From a virus: 32,420 nucleotides of DNA. Positions 1 to 9,920 of this stretch are shown here, in pieces. Under the pieces are notes generated by a model. The model saw only the letters and a list, made by a program, of their open reading frames with translations. It was not told where the DNA came from and did not search any database. The stretch is from IMG/VR virus record IMGVR_UViG_3300022935_000070, positions 1 to 32,420 of that record. The stretch is one strand, 5' to 3'. The translations under genes were made by a program, and so were the position numbers. Every line of letters starts with the position of its first letter. Positions within the stretch are counted from its first letter, which is position 1.

Positions 1-1
1 A

Positions 2-3000
2 CAACCTACAGTTTTAAGTCCCGAACTAACATTTGCTTATCTAAACAGAACAGATCATGTTGTTGATGACATTTGGAATGGTTGGATTGAAATTAATCTT
101 ACTAACTTTGATAACAGCGGATCACCGACTGAAGGCGACCAAGATTATAACCCTAATTATGGTAATCCATATATTCCTGTTGTAGGAGATATTGTTAGAG
201 ATAATGATACACTAGCAACAGCAGAAGTTACATATGTTGAAAAGGTGTTTAACGATTTAAGACTATGGCTTAAAAATGTTTCAGGAACCTTTAAGAAGGG
301 AAGCGAATTCGGTAATATCTCAAGTATTAGTATTGTTGAAGGTTCACAAGGTGCAGGAGTCATTAGACTTGTAGGTACAACTAAAGCACGTTACTTTAAC
401 AGTAACAGCCTAGGACCGATTATTGTAGTAAACAGAGGTGAAAACCTAACTGTAGGTACTGCTAGAACTTTACAAAACTTTGAATATTGGGTTTATAAGA
501 CAGATATATTACAAGGTATTCCACGTAGTGCAAATCCGCCTTCGGCAACAAATAATGATTGGGCTCGTGTTTATAATGTTACCGCTACTTCAGTGGGAAC
601 AGCAAGTAATTACACACGTCAAGGTGCAGTTGCAATTTATGAAAAGAATAACAGTAATTTTTATAATTTGTTAGAAGTTTTAATTACTCCTGATGCAGAT
701 AACTACAGACATTTTGGTAGCAAAATTGATCTAGTTACAAATGCAGACGGAACATATTCTGCTTATATTTCAAGCAGAGGAAACAGCACGTTTGTTCAAC
801 CAGGACGAATTAACACATACAATTATAGTAGTTCAAAAGGTTGGGTATTAGGTGTTGATGAAAATTATAGAGGTGATTTTAATACTACAGTTTCTTATTT
901 TGAAGGAGAGTACACAAAATATGCTGATAAGATTTATCAAGCCAATACTAACTTAATCCCCGGAGCATTTGACTCAAATGATTGGACAGAAATTCAAACA
1001 GGTGTAGACCTCAACGGATTTATTCCTAACAATACTGGATTTATTGTTGGGGAAGATAGTGCTATTGATTCGACAAACTTATATGAGTTTGGCGTAAACT
1101 ACGATGTAAGTGATAATGGTCAAGTATTAGCAACTATTGTAAAATATGGAGATACAATTGATAGTTCCATTGCTACACCTAAATTAGCAATATACAGAAA
1201 GTTAAACGGACATTTCTTGTTTGATCAATTAATTGATGCTCCAAATGCTGGAATCGGTTTTGGTGAGTGTGTAAGTGTTTCTAAAAATGGAAGATGGGTT
1301 GTTGTTGGTGCACCTAGATATAGTGAAGAATATACCAACCAAGGCGCTGTTTTTGTTTATCAATCAATCAATGGTAGATTCCAACAAGTTCAAATATTAA
1401 CTGGTCCGAAAGGCTTATCTAATGAGAAGTTTGGATCAACAGTTGTATACGATACAGACAGATTAGTTATTAGTTCTGCAGGCGGTGATTTAACAAGTGT
1501 AACAGAGTTTGACGACAATACCACTGTATTTGATAATGGAACAACTTTGTTTAACACAACATTAACTGATACTGGAGAAGTGTTTGTATTTGAATTAACT
1601 GGTGATAGATATGTTTACGGCGACAAATTAGAATTATCTGATCCGAGAGCATTATATTTTGGTAAGATTCTTTATGCTAAAGGAAATCACATATATGCAG
1701 GACTTCCTAGTTATGTAAGAGCAGAAACTACAGTTCCTGGCAGTGTAATTGATTTTAGATCAAGTCCAAATGCAAGATTGTGGGAAAAGATTAGACAAGA
1801 TAGACAGGTTGTAGATCTAGACAAGTTTAAGGGTATTCTTCTTTATGACGAAACTACTAAACAAACAGATGAATATATTGACTTTATTGATCCATTACAA
1901 GGAAAAATTGCAGGTCCTGCAGAAGTTGAATTATCGTTTAAAACAACATACGACCCTGCATCATATAATGTTGCGACAACAAATGCTGTTGTTAAAGACG
2001 TAACAACATACAATACTACTAACTTAGTTGGAAAATTATGGTGGGACATTGATGCTGTTAGATTTATTAATCCTTATGCAAATACAGGAAGTATCTTTAG
2101 CGTAAGTAACACCTTTAACACAGTTTTCCCAGGAACAGAAGTAGAAATTTATGAATGGGTAGAAACAGAACTAACACCTGAGCAATGGGACGAACAAGCA
2201 GATTCCGAAGAAGGATTAACACAAGGAATCAGCGGCAAGTCTAAGTATGGAATGGAAGCATATTCAACTAGACGTGTTTATGACGAACCAGCACAAAAGT
2301 TTACAACTTATAATTATTTCTGGGTAAGAAATAAAGTTACAGTGCCAAATGTTCCTGGAAGAACATTAAGCGCCGCAAGTGTACAACAATTAATCAGTAA
2401 TCCTTCCGGTGCTGGATATAAGTTTGCTACAATGTTGAAAAACAACGAGTGGACACTACATAATTTACAAAGTTCTATTAAAGGTGACAGTACTATTCTT
2501 AAATTTAGTTACTGGACAATTCCATACACAGATAGAAACGTCCATAACCAATATAGGATTCTTACAGATGGTTTAGAAACTAGCAGACCTAAGTCAGATT
2601 TAGAACTTAAATGGTTTGACAGTTTAATTGGTTTTGACGGCCAAGGCCGTGAAGTTCCAGATAGATTCCTAAGTCTTAAAGACAAATACGGTATTTTGAA
2701 TAATCCAAGACAAGGAATGTTTGTAAACAGAATTGAAGCATTAAAGCAGTTTATTGAAAGAGTAAACTCTGTAATGTTAAAATACATTTTAATTGATGAA
2801 TTTGATTTATCACCATTAACATCTAGTGATCCTAAACCAACACTAGCATCAAGAAGATATGATCTTGAAATCGACTCTGAAAAAGAATTAGATTATGTTT
2901 CAGTAGGTAAAGTTCAACCTGCTGTACTAAGTGCAACAATTCAAGACGGCAGAGTTTTACGAGTTGATATTATTAGTAGTGGTAGAGGATATAAAACAGT

Positions 3001-6000
3001 ACCTACAGTAGAACTTGTATCTGCAACTGGCGAGGGTGCTGATATTAGATTAACTATTAATAATGTTGGTGCTGTAACAGAAGCAGAAGTTATTAATCAA
3101 GGACAAAATTATCTTCAAACAGATAGAATTTCAGTAAGGAAATTTACAGTCTTAGTAACATCAGATTCAACATATTCTAACAGATGGTCTTTATATGAAT
3201 ATGTAGGAGGAACTATTCCTTGGAACAGAATTGTAAGTCAAAGTTTCGACGTAGATCCTTATTGGTATTATACTGATTGGTATGCAGAAAATTGGAATGC
3301 ACTTACAAAAACAGACTTTGTAATTGATAATCCTTACGAACTAGAATCAATAAATGATACTTTTGGTGATATTGTTAAGATTAATAATGTTGGATCGGGC
3401 GGTTGGTTAATGTTGCGTAAAATAGATGATCAACCTAATGTTGATTATACTGTTAACTATCAAACAATTGGTAGAGAAAATGCAACTATTCAATTTAGTA
3501 AAGCATTATATGATTTTAGTGAAGACCTAGTTGGTTATGATTCGTTTGGTTATGACGATAGTGCGTTTGATTTAATACCTGTACAAGAATTAAGAATTAT
3601 CCTTCAAACTATTAGAGATAATATTTTTATTGATAATCTAGCAATTCATTATAACGAATTGTTCTTTGCTCAAATGCGTTATGTTTTAACTGAGCAAAAC
3701 TTTGTTGATTGGATGTTTAAAACAAGTTTCATCAAGGCAAAACATAATGTTGGAAAGTTAAGAAAAGATATTACATTTAACAATGACTGGTTACCAAGTT
3801 ATGAAGCATACGTTGAAGAAGTTAAACCTTACAAAACTAAGATTAGAGAATACCTATCAACATACGAAAGTTTGGAAGAAACAGGTACTACTGTAACTGA
3901 CTTTGATCTTGCACCATTTTACAGTGATGTTAAAGGAAGAATTATTCCAAGAACTGAAAAAGTAATTGATGATACTATTCAAGGAACAGCAATTACTGAT
4001 TACCCTGCTAAACATTGGTTAGATAATGCAAGTTTCAAGATTAAAGATATCGACATTGCTGATGCAGGCAGTGGCTACGAAAATGCTCCAGGTGTTGAAT
4101 TTGTCGGCGGCGGTGGATCAGGAGCAAAAGCAATAGCATATGTTGGCGGCGGAAAAATTACTGAAATTAAAATTACAAATCCAGGAACAGGTTATTTAAG
4201 TGCTCCAGAGATTATTCTAAATGGCAGTGTTGCAGATGGCGGCAAAGTAGGTAGAGCAGTAGCAATTATTGGCGACACTAATCTACGTACAACTCATATG
4301 ACTGTTAAGTTTGATAGAGTTACCGGAACGTTCTTTATTACATCGTTAGAAGAAACAGAATCATTTGTAGGCACAGGCGGCAAGTACAGTTTTAAACTTA
4401 AATGGCCTATTGATGTAAGAACAGACAAGGTCACAGTAACAGTGGCTGGCGATGAAGTATTATCAGGCGAATATAATGTTACTAACATTGACGACAGTAA
4501 CGGAAGAACACACTCTCGTAAAATTGGACAACTTACATTTGATGCTCCTCCAGCAAACAATAAATCAATTGTAATTGAATACCGTAAAGATATTAACCTA
4601 TTAACAGCCGCAGATAGAATTAATTTATTCTACGATCCACAAACAGGCCAACTTGCCAATGATTTAGGTCAGTTATTAGATGGTATTGATTATGGTGGTG
4701 TACAAGTTAAGAGTTTTGACTTTGGTGGCGGCTCTGGTTGGAGTGCAGATGCTTGGTTTACGTCAGCATACGACACATACGATAATACATTCGAAGACGA
4801 AGTATTCCGTATTGGCGATGATAGCACTAGAGTTTACGACTTTTCTAACCCATTAGAAACTGGTATTGAATACAATGTTTATCTAAATGGAACACGTATT
4901 GACGATCCAAACTTTAACACAGTTAATCAAACTAATCCTAATGCACTTATTCCAAGTATTACTGGAGCAGGACAAACCGGATTTATTTTAATAGATGACG
5001 GAACACAAGTTGAGTCAACTGTTATTAAATTTGACGAAGAAATCGTTACAGTTCAAAGCAGTGATGTACTAGTTATTCGTAAAAATACATCAGATGGTTC
5101 TTTTGTTCCTGATCCAAGAGCATATGATACTATTATAACAGGCGGCGATTTAGCATACTCAACTGCAAGTGGTATTAATCCAGAAGATATTAATATTGAC
5201 GGTGACGGTTTTGTTACTCCAACAACTTCTAAAGGTCCTGAGGAATTAATTCCAGGACAGGTGTTAGACACACTTGATATTAAAGTATTTGATAGAGTCG
5301 GTGAAGGTGGTAGTATTATTGAAAGTGTTTCCTACGTAGGAAACGGAACTAAGAAAGTTTATGACTTTTTAGGCTTGCCACAAAGCAAGGATGCTGTTTT
5401 TGTAAAAGTTAATAACATTATAATTTACAACTATACAGTAGATTATAAAAACAAACAAATTACATTTGCAACTGCACCTGCATTGAACGACGAAGTTAAT
5501 ATCGTTACAATGAGTGGTAACGGTAACTTAATTCTTGATATGGATGTGTTTGAGGGCGACGGATCAACTATTCAGTTTGTAACAAGGGTTGATTGGAAAG
5601 AAAATCTTAATAGTATAGTAACTGTTAATGGCGAAAGAGTCAACTATGTATTAGAAACAACAGACAGTTCTTATGATACTGCAAATAAAGTTGTTATTAG
5701 TTTTGGTGCGCCACCTGCAGAAGGTTCGGTAATTAATTACGCTGTTTATGCAAGTAACGCACAAACATTTAGTGAAATTAAAACTGATGTTCTTGAAGCA
5801 GACGGTAGTACAGCAACTTATAATCTAAGTATTACTCCGTTTAGTTCTTTACCATCAAGTCATAACTTAATTGTTAAAGTTGGTGATAAAATTCTTAACG
5901 CAGGATATAACGAATCATTTATTGTTGATAATAGAGTTGAATATCCATTACGTAACTGGCAACAGCCAGGTGGTACATTAGGTGCTAACGATATCTTAGT

Positions 6001-7204
6001 ATTACTTAACGGTGTAGAACTTACATACACTTCAGACTATATTTTCCGTCCAGCAAACTCTAGTATTGAAATTTTTGAAAATGTTAAGATACCTGGAGCA
6101 AAATTAGATATCTATGTAACTACAGATGGCGAATACACTGTAAGTGGAAATGCAGTTACACTCAACGATGTACCTGCAGAGTTTACACCTATTAGAGTTA
6201 CGCATTTTAGTAAACATGATGTACAACAGATTAATCGTAAAAATTATGATATTGTAACAAGAACTACACTTAACTTTGAAAGTGCAGGAGAAATTGAGTA
6301 TAATCATTTACTAGCAGGTTTAATTAGACTTGAAAGACAAACAATTGATGCTGAATATGTTTGGATTGTTGTAAATGGTGTACTACAAACTCCGAGTGTT
6401 GATTACAAAGTTACTAATGACAGACTATTTGTACGTATGGCTCAACCATTAAACGAAAATGATGTAGTTGAAGTTATCCAATTTGCAGAAGATGGTCCAA
6501 CGGTTGCTAAGTTTGGATTTAGACAATTTAAAGATATGTTAAATAGAGTAGTTTACAAGCGTTTAGGCGATGTTAACAAATACAGATTACTAAGAGATCT
6601 TGCACCATTGGACAAAGAAATTATTGTAGAAAATGGTGATAGTATGTTTATTCCTGATAAAACTAACAATGTTCCAGGGGTAGTGTTTATTAATGGCGAG
6701 CGTATTGAATATCTTGTAAAAGATGGCAATTCTCTACAGCAATTACGTAGAGGAACGTTAGGTACTGGTGTTAAGGACATTCATAATATAGGTGATGAGT
6801 TATTTGACCAAGGATTCCAACAGACAGTGCCATATCAAGATAAGACTCTTGTTAACACATTTAATGGTGATGGCGTAACAACAGACTTTAACTTAGATTG
6901 GATGCCACGATCAGTAAATGAATTTGAAGTGTTTGTGGGCGGTAAACGATTAAGAAAAGCGGCAATACCAATGTTTGATGCTACACTTAATCAAGACTCG
7001 CCAGAAGGTGACGTAACAGCACCGGCAGAATTTAGTGTCAGCACAGGTGTATTGACACTAGTAACAGCACCAAGTGACGGTGTAAGAATAACAGTGGTTA
7101 GAAGGGTTGGTAAAGTATGGAATGACCCTGGAAAAACACTAGGTAAGACAGAAAATGCTATTGCACAGTTCTTAAGAGCAGAAGAGGTTGACTTACCTAA
7201 ATAA
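2..7204 (+). CDS. Giant modular virion structural protein, 5' end outside the window
   Basis: The reading frame is open from base 2 with no stop, so the gene starts upstream. GTG at 245 is merely an internal codon. The visible part is 2400 residues, ending in TAA at 7202-7204. Three kinds of repeat are visible: FG-GAP-like blades near nt 713-1720, glycine-rich GxGY units near nt 2965-3140 and 4050-4260, and about seven related beta modules from nt 4377 to 7140 that contain phrases such as VNGERV, LNGTRI and VGGKRL. There is no catalytic motif and no membrane segment. It precedes tail-fibre-like genes on the same strand, so a baseplate, tail-fibre or fibre-linker role is likely. Giant beta-repeat virion proteins occur in marine T4-like phages; the exact family was not identified. 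Confidence is high for the gene and moderate for a structural role. Confidence 0.85.
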   Translation, partial: QPTVLSPELTFAYLNRTDHVVDDIWNGWIEINLTNFDNSGSPTEGDQDYNPNYGNPYIPVVGDIVRDNDTLATAEVTYVEKVFNDLRLWLKNVSGTFKKGSEFGNISSISIVEGSQGAGVIRLVGTTKARYFNSNSLGPIIVVNRGENLTVGTARTLQNFEYWVYKTDILQGIPRSANPPSATNNDWARVYNVTATSVGTASNYTRQGAVAIYEKNNSNFYNLLEVLITPDADNYRHFGSKIDLVTNADGTYSAYISSRGNSTFVQPGRINTYNYSSSKGWVLGVDENYRGDFNTTVSYFEGEYTKYADKIYQANTNLIPGAFDSNDWTEIQTGVDLNGFIPNNTGFIVGEDSAIDSTNLYEFGVNYDVSDNGQVLATIVKYGDTIDSSIATPKLAIYRKLNGHFLFDQLIDAPNAGIGFGECVSVSKNGRWVVVGAPRYSEEYTNQGAVFVYQSINGRFQQVQILTGPKGLSNEKFGSTVVYDTDRLVISSAGGDLTSVTEFDDNTTVFDNGTTLFNTTLTDTGEVFVFELTGDRYVYGDKLELSDPRALYFGKILYAKGNHIYAGLPSYVRAETTVPGSVIDFRSSPNARLWEKIRQDRQVVDLDKFKGILLYDETTKQTDEYIDFIDPLQGKIAGPAEVELSFKTTYDPASYNVATTNAVVKDVTTYNTTNLVGKLWWDIDAVRFINPYANTGSIFSVSNTFNTVFPGTEVEIYEWVETELTPEQWDEQADSEEGLTQGISGKSKYGMEAYSTRRVYDEPAQKFTTYNYFWVRNKVTVPNVPGRTLSAASVQQLISNPSGAGYKFATMLKNNEWTLHNLQSSIKGDSTILKFSYWTIPYTDRNVHNQYRILTDGLETSRPKSDLELKWFDSLIGFDGQGREVPDRFLSLKDKYGILNNPRQGMFVNRIEALKQFIERVNSVMLKYILIDEFDLSPLTSSDPKPTLASRRYDLEIDSEKELDYVSVGKVQPAVLSATIQDGRVLRVDIISSGRGYKTVPTVELVSATGEGADIRLTINNVGAVTEAEVINQGQNYLQTDRISVRKFTVLVTSDSTYSNRWSLYEYVGGTIPWNRIVSQSFDVDPYWYYTDWYAENWNALTKTDFVIDNPYELESINDTFGDIVKINNVGSGGWLMLRKIDDQPNVDYTVNYQTIGRENATIQFSKALYDFSEDLVGYDSFGYDDSAFDLIPVQELRIILQTIRDNIFIDNLAIHYNELFFAQMRYVLTEQNFVDWMFKTSFIKAKHNVGKLRKDITFNNDWLPSYEAYVEEVKPYKTKIREYLSTYESLEETGTTVTDFDLAPFYSDVKGRIIPRTEKVIDDTIQGTAITDYPAKHWLDNASFKIKDIDIADAGSGYENAPGVEFVGGGGSGAKAIAYVGGGKITEIKITNPGTGYLSAPEIILNGSVADGGKVGRAVAIIGDTNLRTTHMTVKFDRVTGTFFITSLEETESFVGTGGKYSFKLKWPIDVRTDKVTVTVAGDEVLSGEYNVTNIDDSNGRTHSRKIGQLTFDAPPANNKSIVIEYRKDINLLTAADRINLFYDPQTGQLANDLGQLLDGIDYGGVQVKSFDFGGGSGWSADAWFTSAYDTYDNTFEDEVFRIGDDSTRVYDFSNPLETGIEYNVYLNGTRIDDPNFNTVNQTNPNALIPSITGAGQTGFILIDDGTQVESTVIKFDEEIVTVQSSDVLVIRKNTSDGSFVPDPRAYDTIITGGDLAYSTASGINPEDINIDGDGFVTPTTSKGPEELIPGQVLDTLDIKVFDRVGEGGSIIESVSYVGNGTKKVYDFLGLPQSKDAVFVKVNNIIIYNYTVDYKNKQITFATAPALNDEVNIVTMSGNGNLILDMDVFEGDGSTIQFVTRVDWKENLNSIVTVNGERVNYVLETTDSSYDTANKVVISFGAPPAEGSVINYAVYASNAQTFSEIKTDVLEADGSTATYNLSITPFSSLPSSHNLIVKVGDKILNAGYNESFIVDNRVEYPLRNWQQPGGTLGANDILVLLNGVELTYTSDYIFRPANSSIEIFENVKIPGAKLDIYVTTDGEYTVSGNAVTLNDVPAEFTPIRVTHFSKHDVQQINRKNYDIVTRTTLNFESAGEIEYNHLLAGLIRLERQTIDAEYVWIVVNGVLQTPSVDYKVTNDRLFVRMAQPLNENDVVEVIQFAEDGPTVAKFGFRQFKDMLNRVVYKRLGDVNKYRLLRDLAPLDKEIIVENGDSMFIPDKTNNVPGVVFINGERIEYLVKDGNSLQQLRRGTLGTGVKDIHNIGDELFDQGFQQTVPYQDKTLVNTFNGDGVTTDFNLDWMPRSVNEFEVFVGGKRLRKAAIPMFDATLNQDSPEGDVTAPAEFSVSTGVLTLVTAPSDGVRITVVRRVGKVWNDPGKTLGKTENAIAQFLRAEEVDLPK
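713..1720 (+). repeat. FG-GAP-like repeat block in the giant protein
   Basis: Four segments begin with Phe-Gly and continue into a hydrophobic strand ending in Gly, near nt 713, 1258, 1431 and 1660. The clearest one has FGECVSV followed by VVVGAPRY. Spacers contain phrases like GAVFVYQ and GEVFVFEL, as in the blades of integrin-type beta-propellers. I infer a partial or complete propeller. The copies are diverged, and the number of blades cannot be fixed by eye. Confidence 0.5.
4377..7140 (+). repeat. Tandem beta modules (about seven) in the giant protein
   Basis: Each module has a short start such as GDGST, GNGTK or ADGST, then an aromatic strand (VYDF, IQFV, TYNL, DFNL). A strand containing V-x-V-N-G or a close variant follows, then a tyrosine strand, and then a closing strand after an AP-x-x-x-x segment. 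Copies start near nt 4377, 4821, 5335, 5557, 5798, 6300 and 6858. They are protein-level repeats with little DNA identity. They probably form a stack of small beta domains in a fibre or linker. Confidence 0.6.
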
Positions 7205-7210
7205 ATACAA
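7200..7210 (+). promoter_or_regulatory. T4-type late promoter box
   Basis: AATAAATACAA overlaps the stop codon of the giant gene and lies 19 bases before the ATG at 7226. Its first eight bases differ from the T4 late consensus TATAAATA at one position. The ten bases ATAAATACAA recur exactly before the gene at 12072. A ribosome-binding site, TAGGAAAA, follows it. The promoter role is inferred. Confidence 0.5.
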
Positions 7211-7225
7211 TGTAGGAAAACAAAA

Positions 7226-7840
7226 ATGACAGATAATTTACTAGACAAAAACGGAGTGTTAGTGCAAGGGCATATTAAGATTTTTAACCCCGAAACTAAC
7301 GAAGTTTATATTGATAAACGCAATGCTATTCATTATGAGAATATGAGTATTGCTCTTGCTGAATCGCTAGCCAATGCAGGCCAGGGATTTGTGTACGAAA
7401 TGGCTTTTGGTAACGGGGGTACTAGTGTTGATCCTACAGGCATTATTACTTACTTGACACCAAACAGCACAGGTACAAACGCTAGTTTATACAACCAAAC
7501 TTACAAAAAGATCGTTGATGATCAGTCAGTAAATAACGTCGATCCTAACAGAAACAAAATTGAAACACGCCACGTAAGTGGTACTAACTACACAGATATT
7601 TTAGTACAGTGTTTGCTAGATTACGGCGAGCCAAATGGCCAAGAAGCAAACGATACTGCTACTGATACAGAAAGTGCATTTGTGTTTGACGAACTAGGAC
7701 TTTTAAGTTATTCACCTACAGGGCAAGGCAGACTACTTACACACGTTATTTTCCACCCTGTACAGAAATCTTTAAACAGACTTATTCAAATTGATTACAC
7801 AGTAAGAGTACAAAGTTTAACAGGTTTTAACGAGGGGTAA
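7226..7840 (+). CDS. Virion structural protein of unknown role, 204 aa
   Basis: ATG at 7226 follows the ribosome-binding site TAGGAAAA. The product is a soluble 204-residue protein with no signal peptide, membrane segment or catalytic motif. The N-terminus has a strand-rich region around HIKIFNPETNEVYIDKRN, and the end has VIFHPVQKSLNRLIQIDYTVRV, so a beta-rich fold is likely. It lies between the giant structural gene and the first tail-fibre-like gene, four bases before the latter. Position and composition suggest a small baseplate or fibre-attachment protein of the kind seen in marine T4-like phages. I do not recognise a named family. Confidence 0.75.
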   Translation: MTDNLLDKNGVLVQGHIKIFNPETNEVYIDKRNAIHYENMSIALAESLANAGQGFVYEMAFGNGGTSVDPTGIITYLTPNSTGTNASLYNQTYKKIVDDQSVNNVDPNRNKIETRHVSGTNYTDILVQCLLDYGEPNGQEANDTATDTESAFVFDELGLLSYSPTGQGRLLTHVIFHPVQKSLNRLIQIDYTVRVQSLTGFNEG

Positions 7841-7844
7841 TTAG

Positions 7845-9920
7845 ATGGCATATACTATTAATTACACGGATATAACTAACAAGGGTAGTATTGTCATTGA
7901 AGATAACACAGTTGACACTACAACAAGTTTAAATATTCCGGGTAGATTTACAACAGATTACGGAACTCTAATAGGACAAAACTTTTTACAACTATTAGAA
8001 AATTTCGCTAACAGTTCAGCACCCCCAAGACCAATTGAAGGTCAGTTATGGTATGATACAAACGTTGGTGTTAACTTACTTAAATTATATGATGGCACCA
8101 ACTGGATCGAAGCCGGCGGCTTAAAGCGTGGAGATGTTGCTCCTAATGTTGCTAATTCAGTAGCAGGTGACCTTTGGGCAGATACTGATAACCAACAACT
8201 TTATTTGTTTACTGGTTCGGGTTGGATTTTAGTAGGACCAGAATTTAGTGAAGGACTAGCGGCTGGTGTTAAACCTACAACATTGACAGGCACTGACAAC
8301 GTAAACTATACTGCATTACAAGTTGAGATTGGTGGTAAAGTTCTTGCAATTTATACTTCAAGTGCGTTTACACCTAAAGCAACTATTCAAGGATTTAGTT
8401 CATTAAAACCAGGTTTTAACATGAGCACCGTAAACATTACAGGTGCAGGTGTTCCTAAGTATTATGGTATTGCAGAGAAAGCAGAATCACTAATTGTTTC
8501 AGGTGAATCAGAGCCTGTACTTGCTTCTAACTTTTTAAGAGGCGACAAAGCATCAACATCAAATCAATCTTTAACAATTAAAAATAATACAGGTGTATTA
8601 GTTGGTAGTGATGCCGTTATGCAAATTGGTATCGAAGGCCAGAACGCTATTATTTCAAATAACACTTCGGGTGCAAATATTGATTTAAGAGTTAATAATG
8701 CAGGCGACTTACAGCCGGTAGTTAGAATTGACTCAACACAAAAAGTTGGTATTAACAATTTATCACCAGCAGAAGCACTTGATGTTAATGGTAATGCTAT
8801 TATTTCAAACAATTTAATTGTTAATGGTATTGCAGAAGCAGTAAACATCGGAACAGGTTCTATTATTGCTAAAGGTGGTTTAGGTGTTGCCAAGAGTGTT
8901 AGAATTGGAAACGCATTAGAAGTTAATGGACCAACAACTATTGGTGATAATGTATTGCCAGATGTTACAAACTCTATTAGTATTGGCTCAACAGATTTTA
9001 AATTTGCAGAAATTAACGCAAACACATTTAGAGGTAACCTAGTTGGTAACGTAACAGGTACAGTTACAGGACGTTCAGGTAGTTCAGATAAACTAGCAAG
9101 TAGAACAACATTTACGGTTAGTGGTGATGTTACAGCACCAAACATTATTTTTGATGGTCAATATACAGCACCAGGCGAAACAACACTTGTAAAGAATTTT
9201 GAAATTAGTGTAAACAGTACTTTTGTTACAAATAAACCTAGTGTTCCAACATCAAGATTTGATGACGAATTTTTAATTAACAGACTTAATGACGAAAATG
9301 GTAGCGGTACAGGTCTTAAAAAGATTTCACGCAGTAACTTGTTTTCAGCATTACCAGTTAATCCGGTAGGTATTATTACACCTTACGCAGGTGATGTATC
9401 AAACGAAGATACACTTGAAATTGCAGGTTGGTTATTCTGCGATGGTAGAGAATTGTTTATTACAGAATGGCCTGAATTATATGCTGTCATTGGTACTAAG
9501 TATAAAGCAAACCCTGCATTAGGTAAATTTGCTTTACCCGACTTGCGTGGTAGATTCCCACTAGGTCAAGATAACATGGGTACAACCCAAGGACCGGCAA
9601 ATAGAGTAACAGACGAAAACGCTGATACACTAGGCGGTACAGCAGGTGTTGAAGCAAAACCAATTGAAGTTAAAAACTTACCAGAACACGAACACGATTT
9701 ACGTGGACCAAGCGGAACACAATATTATGTTTCACGAGATGTATCAGGTGCAACACAAGATGCAGATGCAACAGTTTCAGATGCACCAACTGGTACTAAT
9801 GCAGGACAGAAATTCCCATTCTCAGGCGGCGTGGTAAGTAACACAGCAGTAGGACAAGATTTTAATATTATGAATCCTTACTTGGCTGTTAACTATCTAA
9901 TTTACGCGGGGGCAAAATAA
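7845..9920 (+). CDS. Tail fibre-like protein with C-terminal tail-collar domain
   Basis: This 691-residue protein starts at ATG 7845 after the strong site GAGGGG. Residues 1 to about 230 form a module shared with the next two genes (N-terminus MAYTINYTD, then LLENFAN, GQLWYDT, GDLWADT). The middle is a repetitive fibre-type region (ALDVNGNAII, TIGDNVLPD). From about residue 505 it matches a phage tail-collar domain: a GWLFCDG strand, the segment LPDLRGRFPLGQD, a His-x-His pair at 615 and 617 in LPEHEHDL, and the ending NPYLAVNYLIYAG. T4 gp12 (short tail fibre) binds metal through a comparable His-x-His. It is probably a receptor-binding or short-tail-fibre protein. The stop overlaps the next ATG (TAATG). 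Confidence 0.88.
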   Translation: MAYTINYTDITNKGSIVIEDNTVDTTTSLNIPGRFTTDYGTLIGQNFLQLLENFANSSAPPRPIEGQLWYDTNVGVNLLKLYDGTNWIEAGGLKRGDVAPNVANSVAGDLWADTDNQQLYLFTGSGWILVGPEFSEGLAAGVKPTTLTGTDNVNYTALQVEIGGKVLAIYTSSAFTPKATIQGFSSLKPGFNMSTVNITGAGVPKYYGIAEKAESLIVSGESEPVLASNFLRGDKASTSNQSLTIKNNTGVLVGSDAVMQIGIEGQNAIISNNTSGANIDLRVNNAGDLQPVVRIDSTQKVGINNLSPAEALDVNGNAIISNNLIVNGIAEAVNIGTGSIIAKGGLGVAKSVRIGNALEVNGPTTIGDNVLPDVTNSISIGSTDFKFAEINANTFRGNLVGNVTGTVTGRSGSSDKLASRTTFTVSGDVTAPNIIFDGQYTAPGETTLVKNFEISVNSTFVTNKPSVPTSRFDDEFLINRLNDENGSGTGLKKISRSNLFSALPVNPVGIITPYAGDVSNEDTLEIAGWLFCDGRELFITEWPELYAVIGTKYKANPALGKFALPDLRGRFPLGQDNMGTTQGPANRVTDENADTLGGTAGVEAKPIEVKNLPEHEHDLRGPSGTQYYVSRDVSGATQDADATVSDAPTGTNAGQKFPFSGGVVSNTAVGQDFNIMNPYLAVNYLIYAGAK

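Noticed and set aside
245-247. GTG at 245 as the start of the giant gene
   Set aside because: The frame is open back to base 2 with similar protein composition and there is no ribosome-binding site, so the gene extends upstream.
8564-9145. A 193-codon open frame on the - strand
   Set aside because: It lies entirely within the first tail-fibre gene and has a low-complexity Leu/Pro/Thr/Ile composition typical of an antisense shadow of a Thr/Asn/Val-rich gene.
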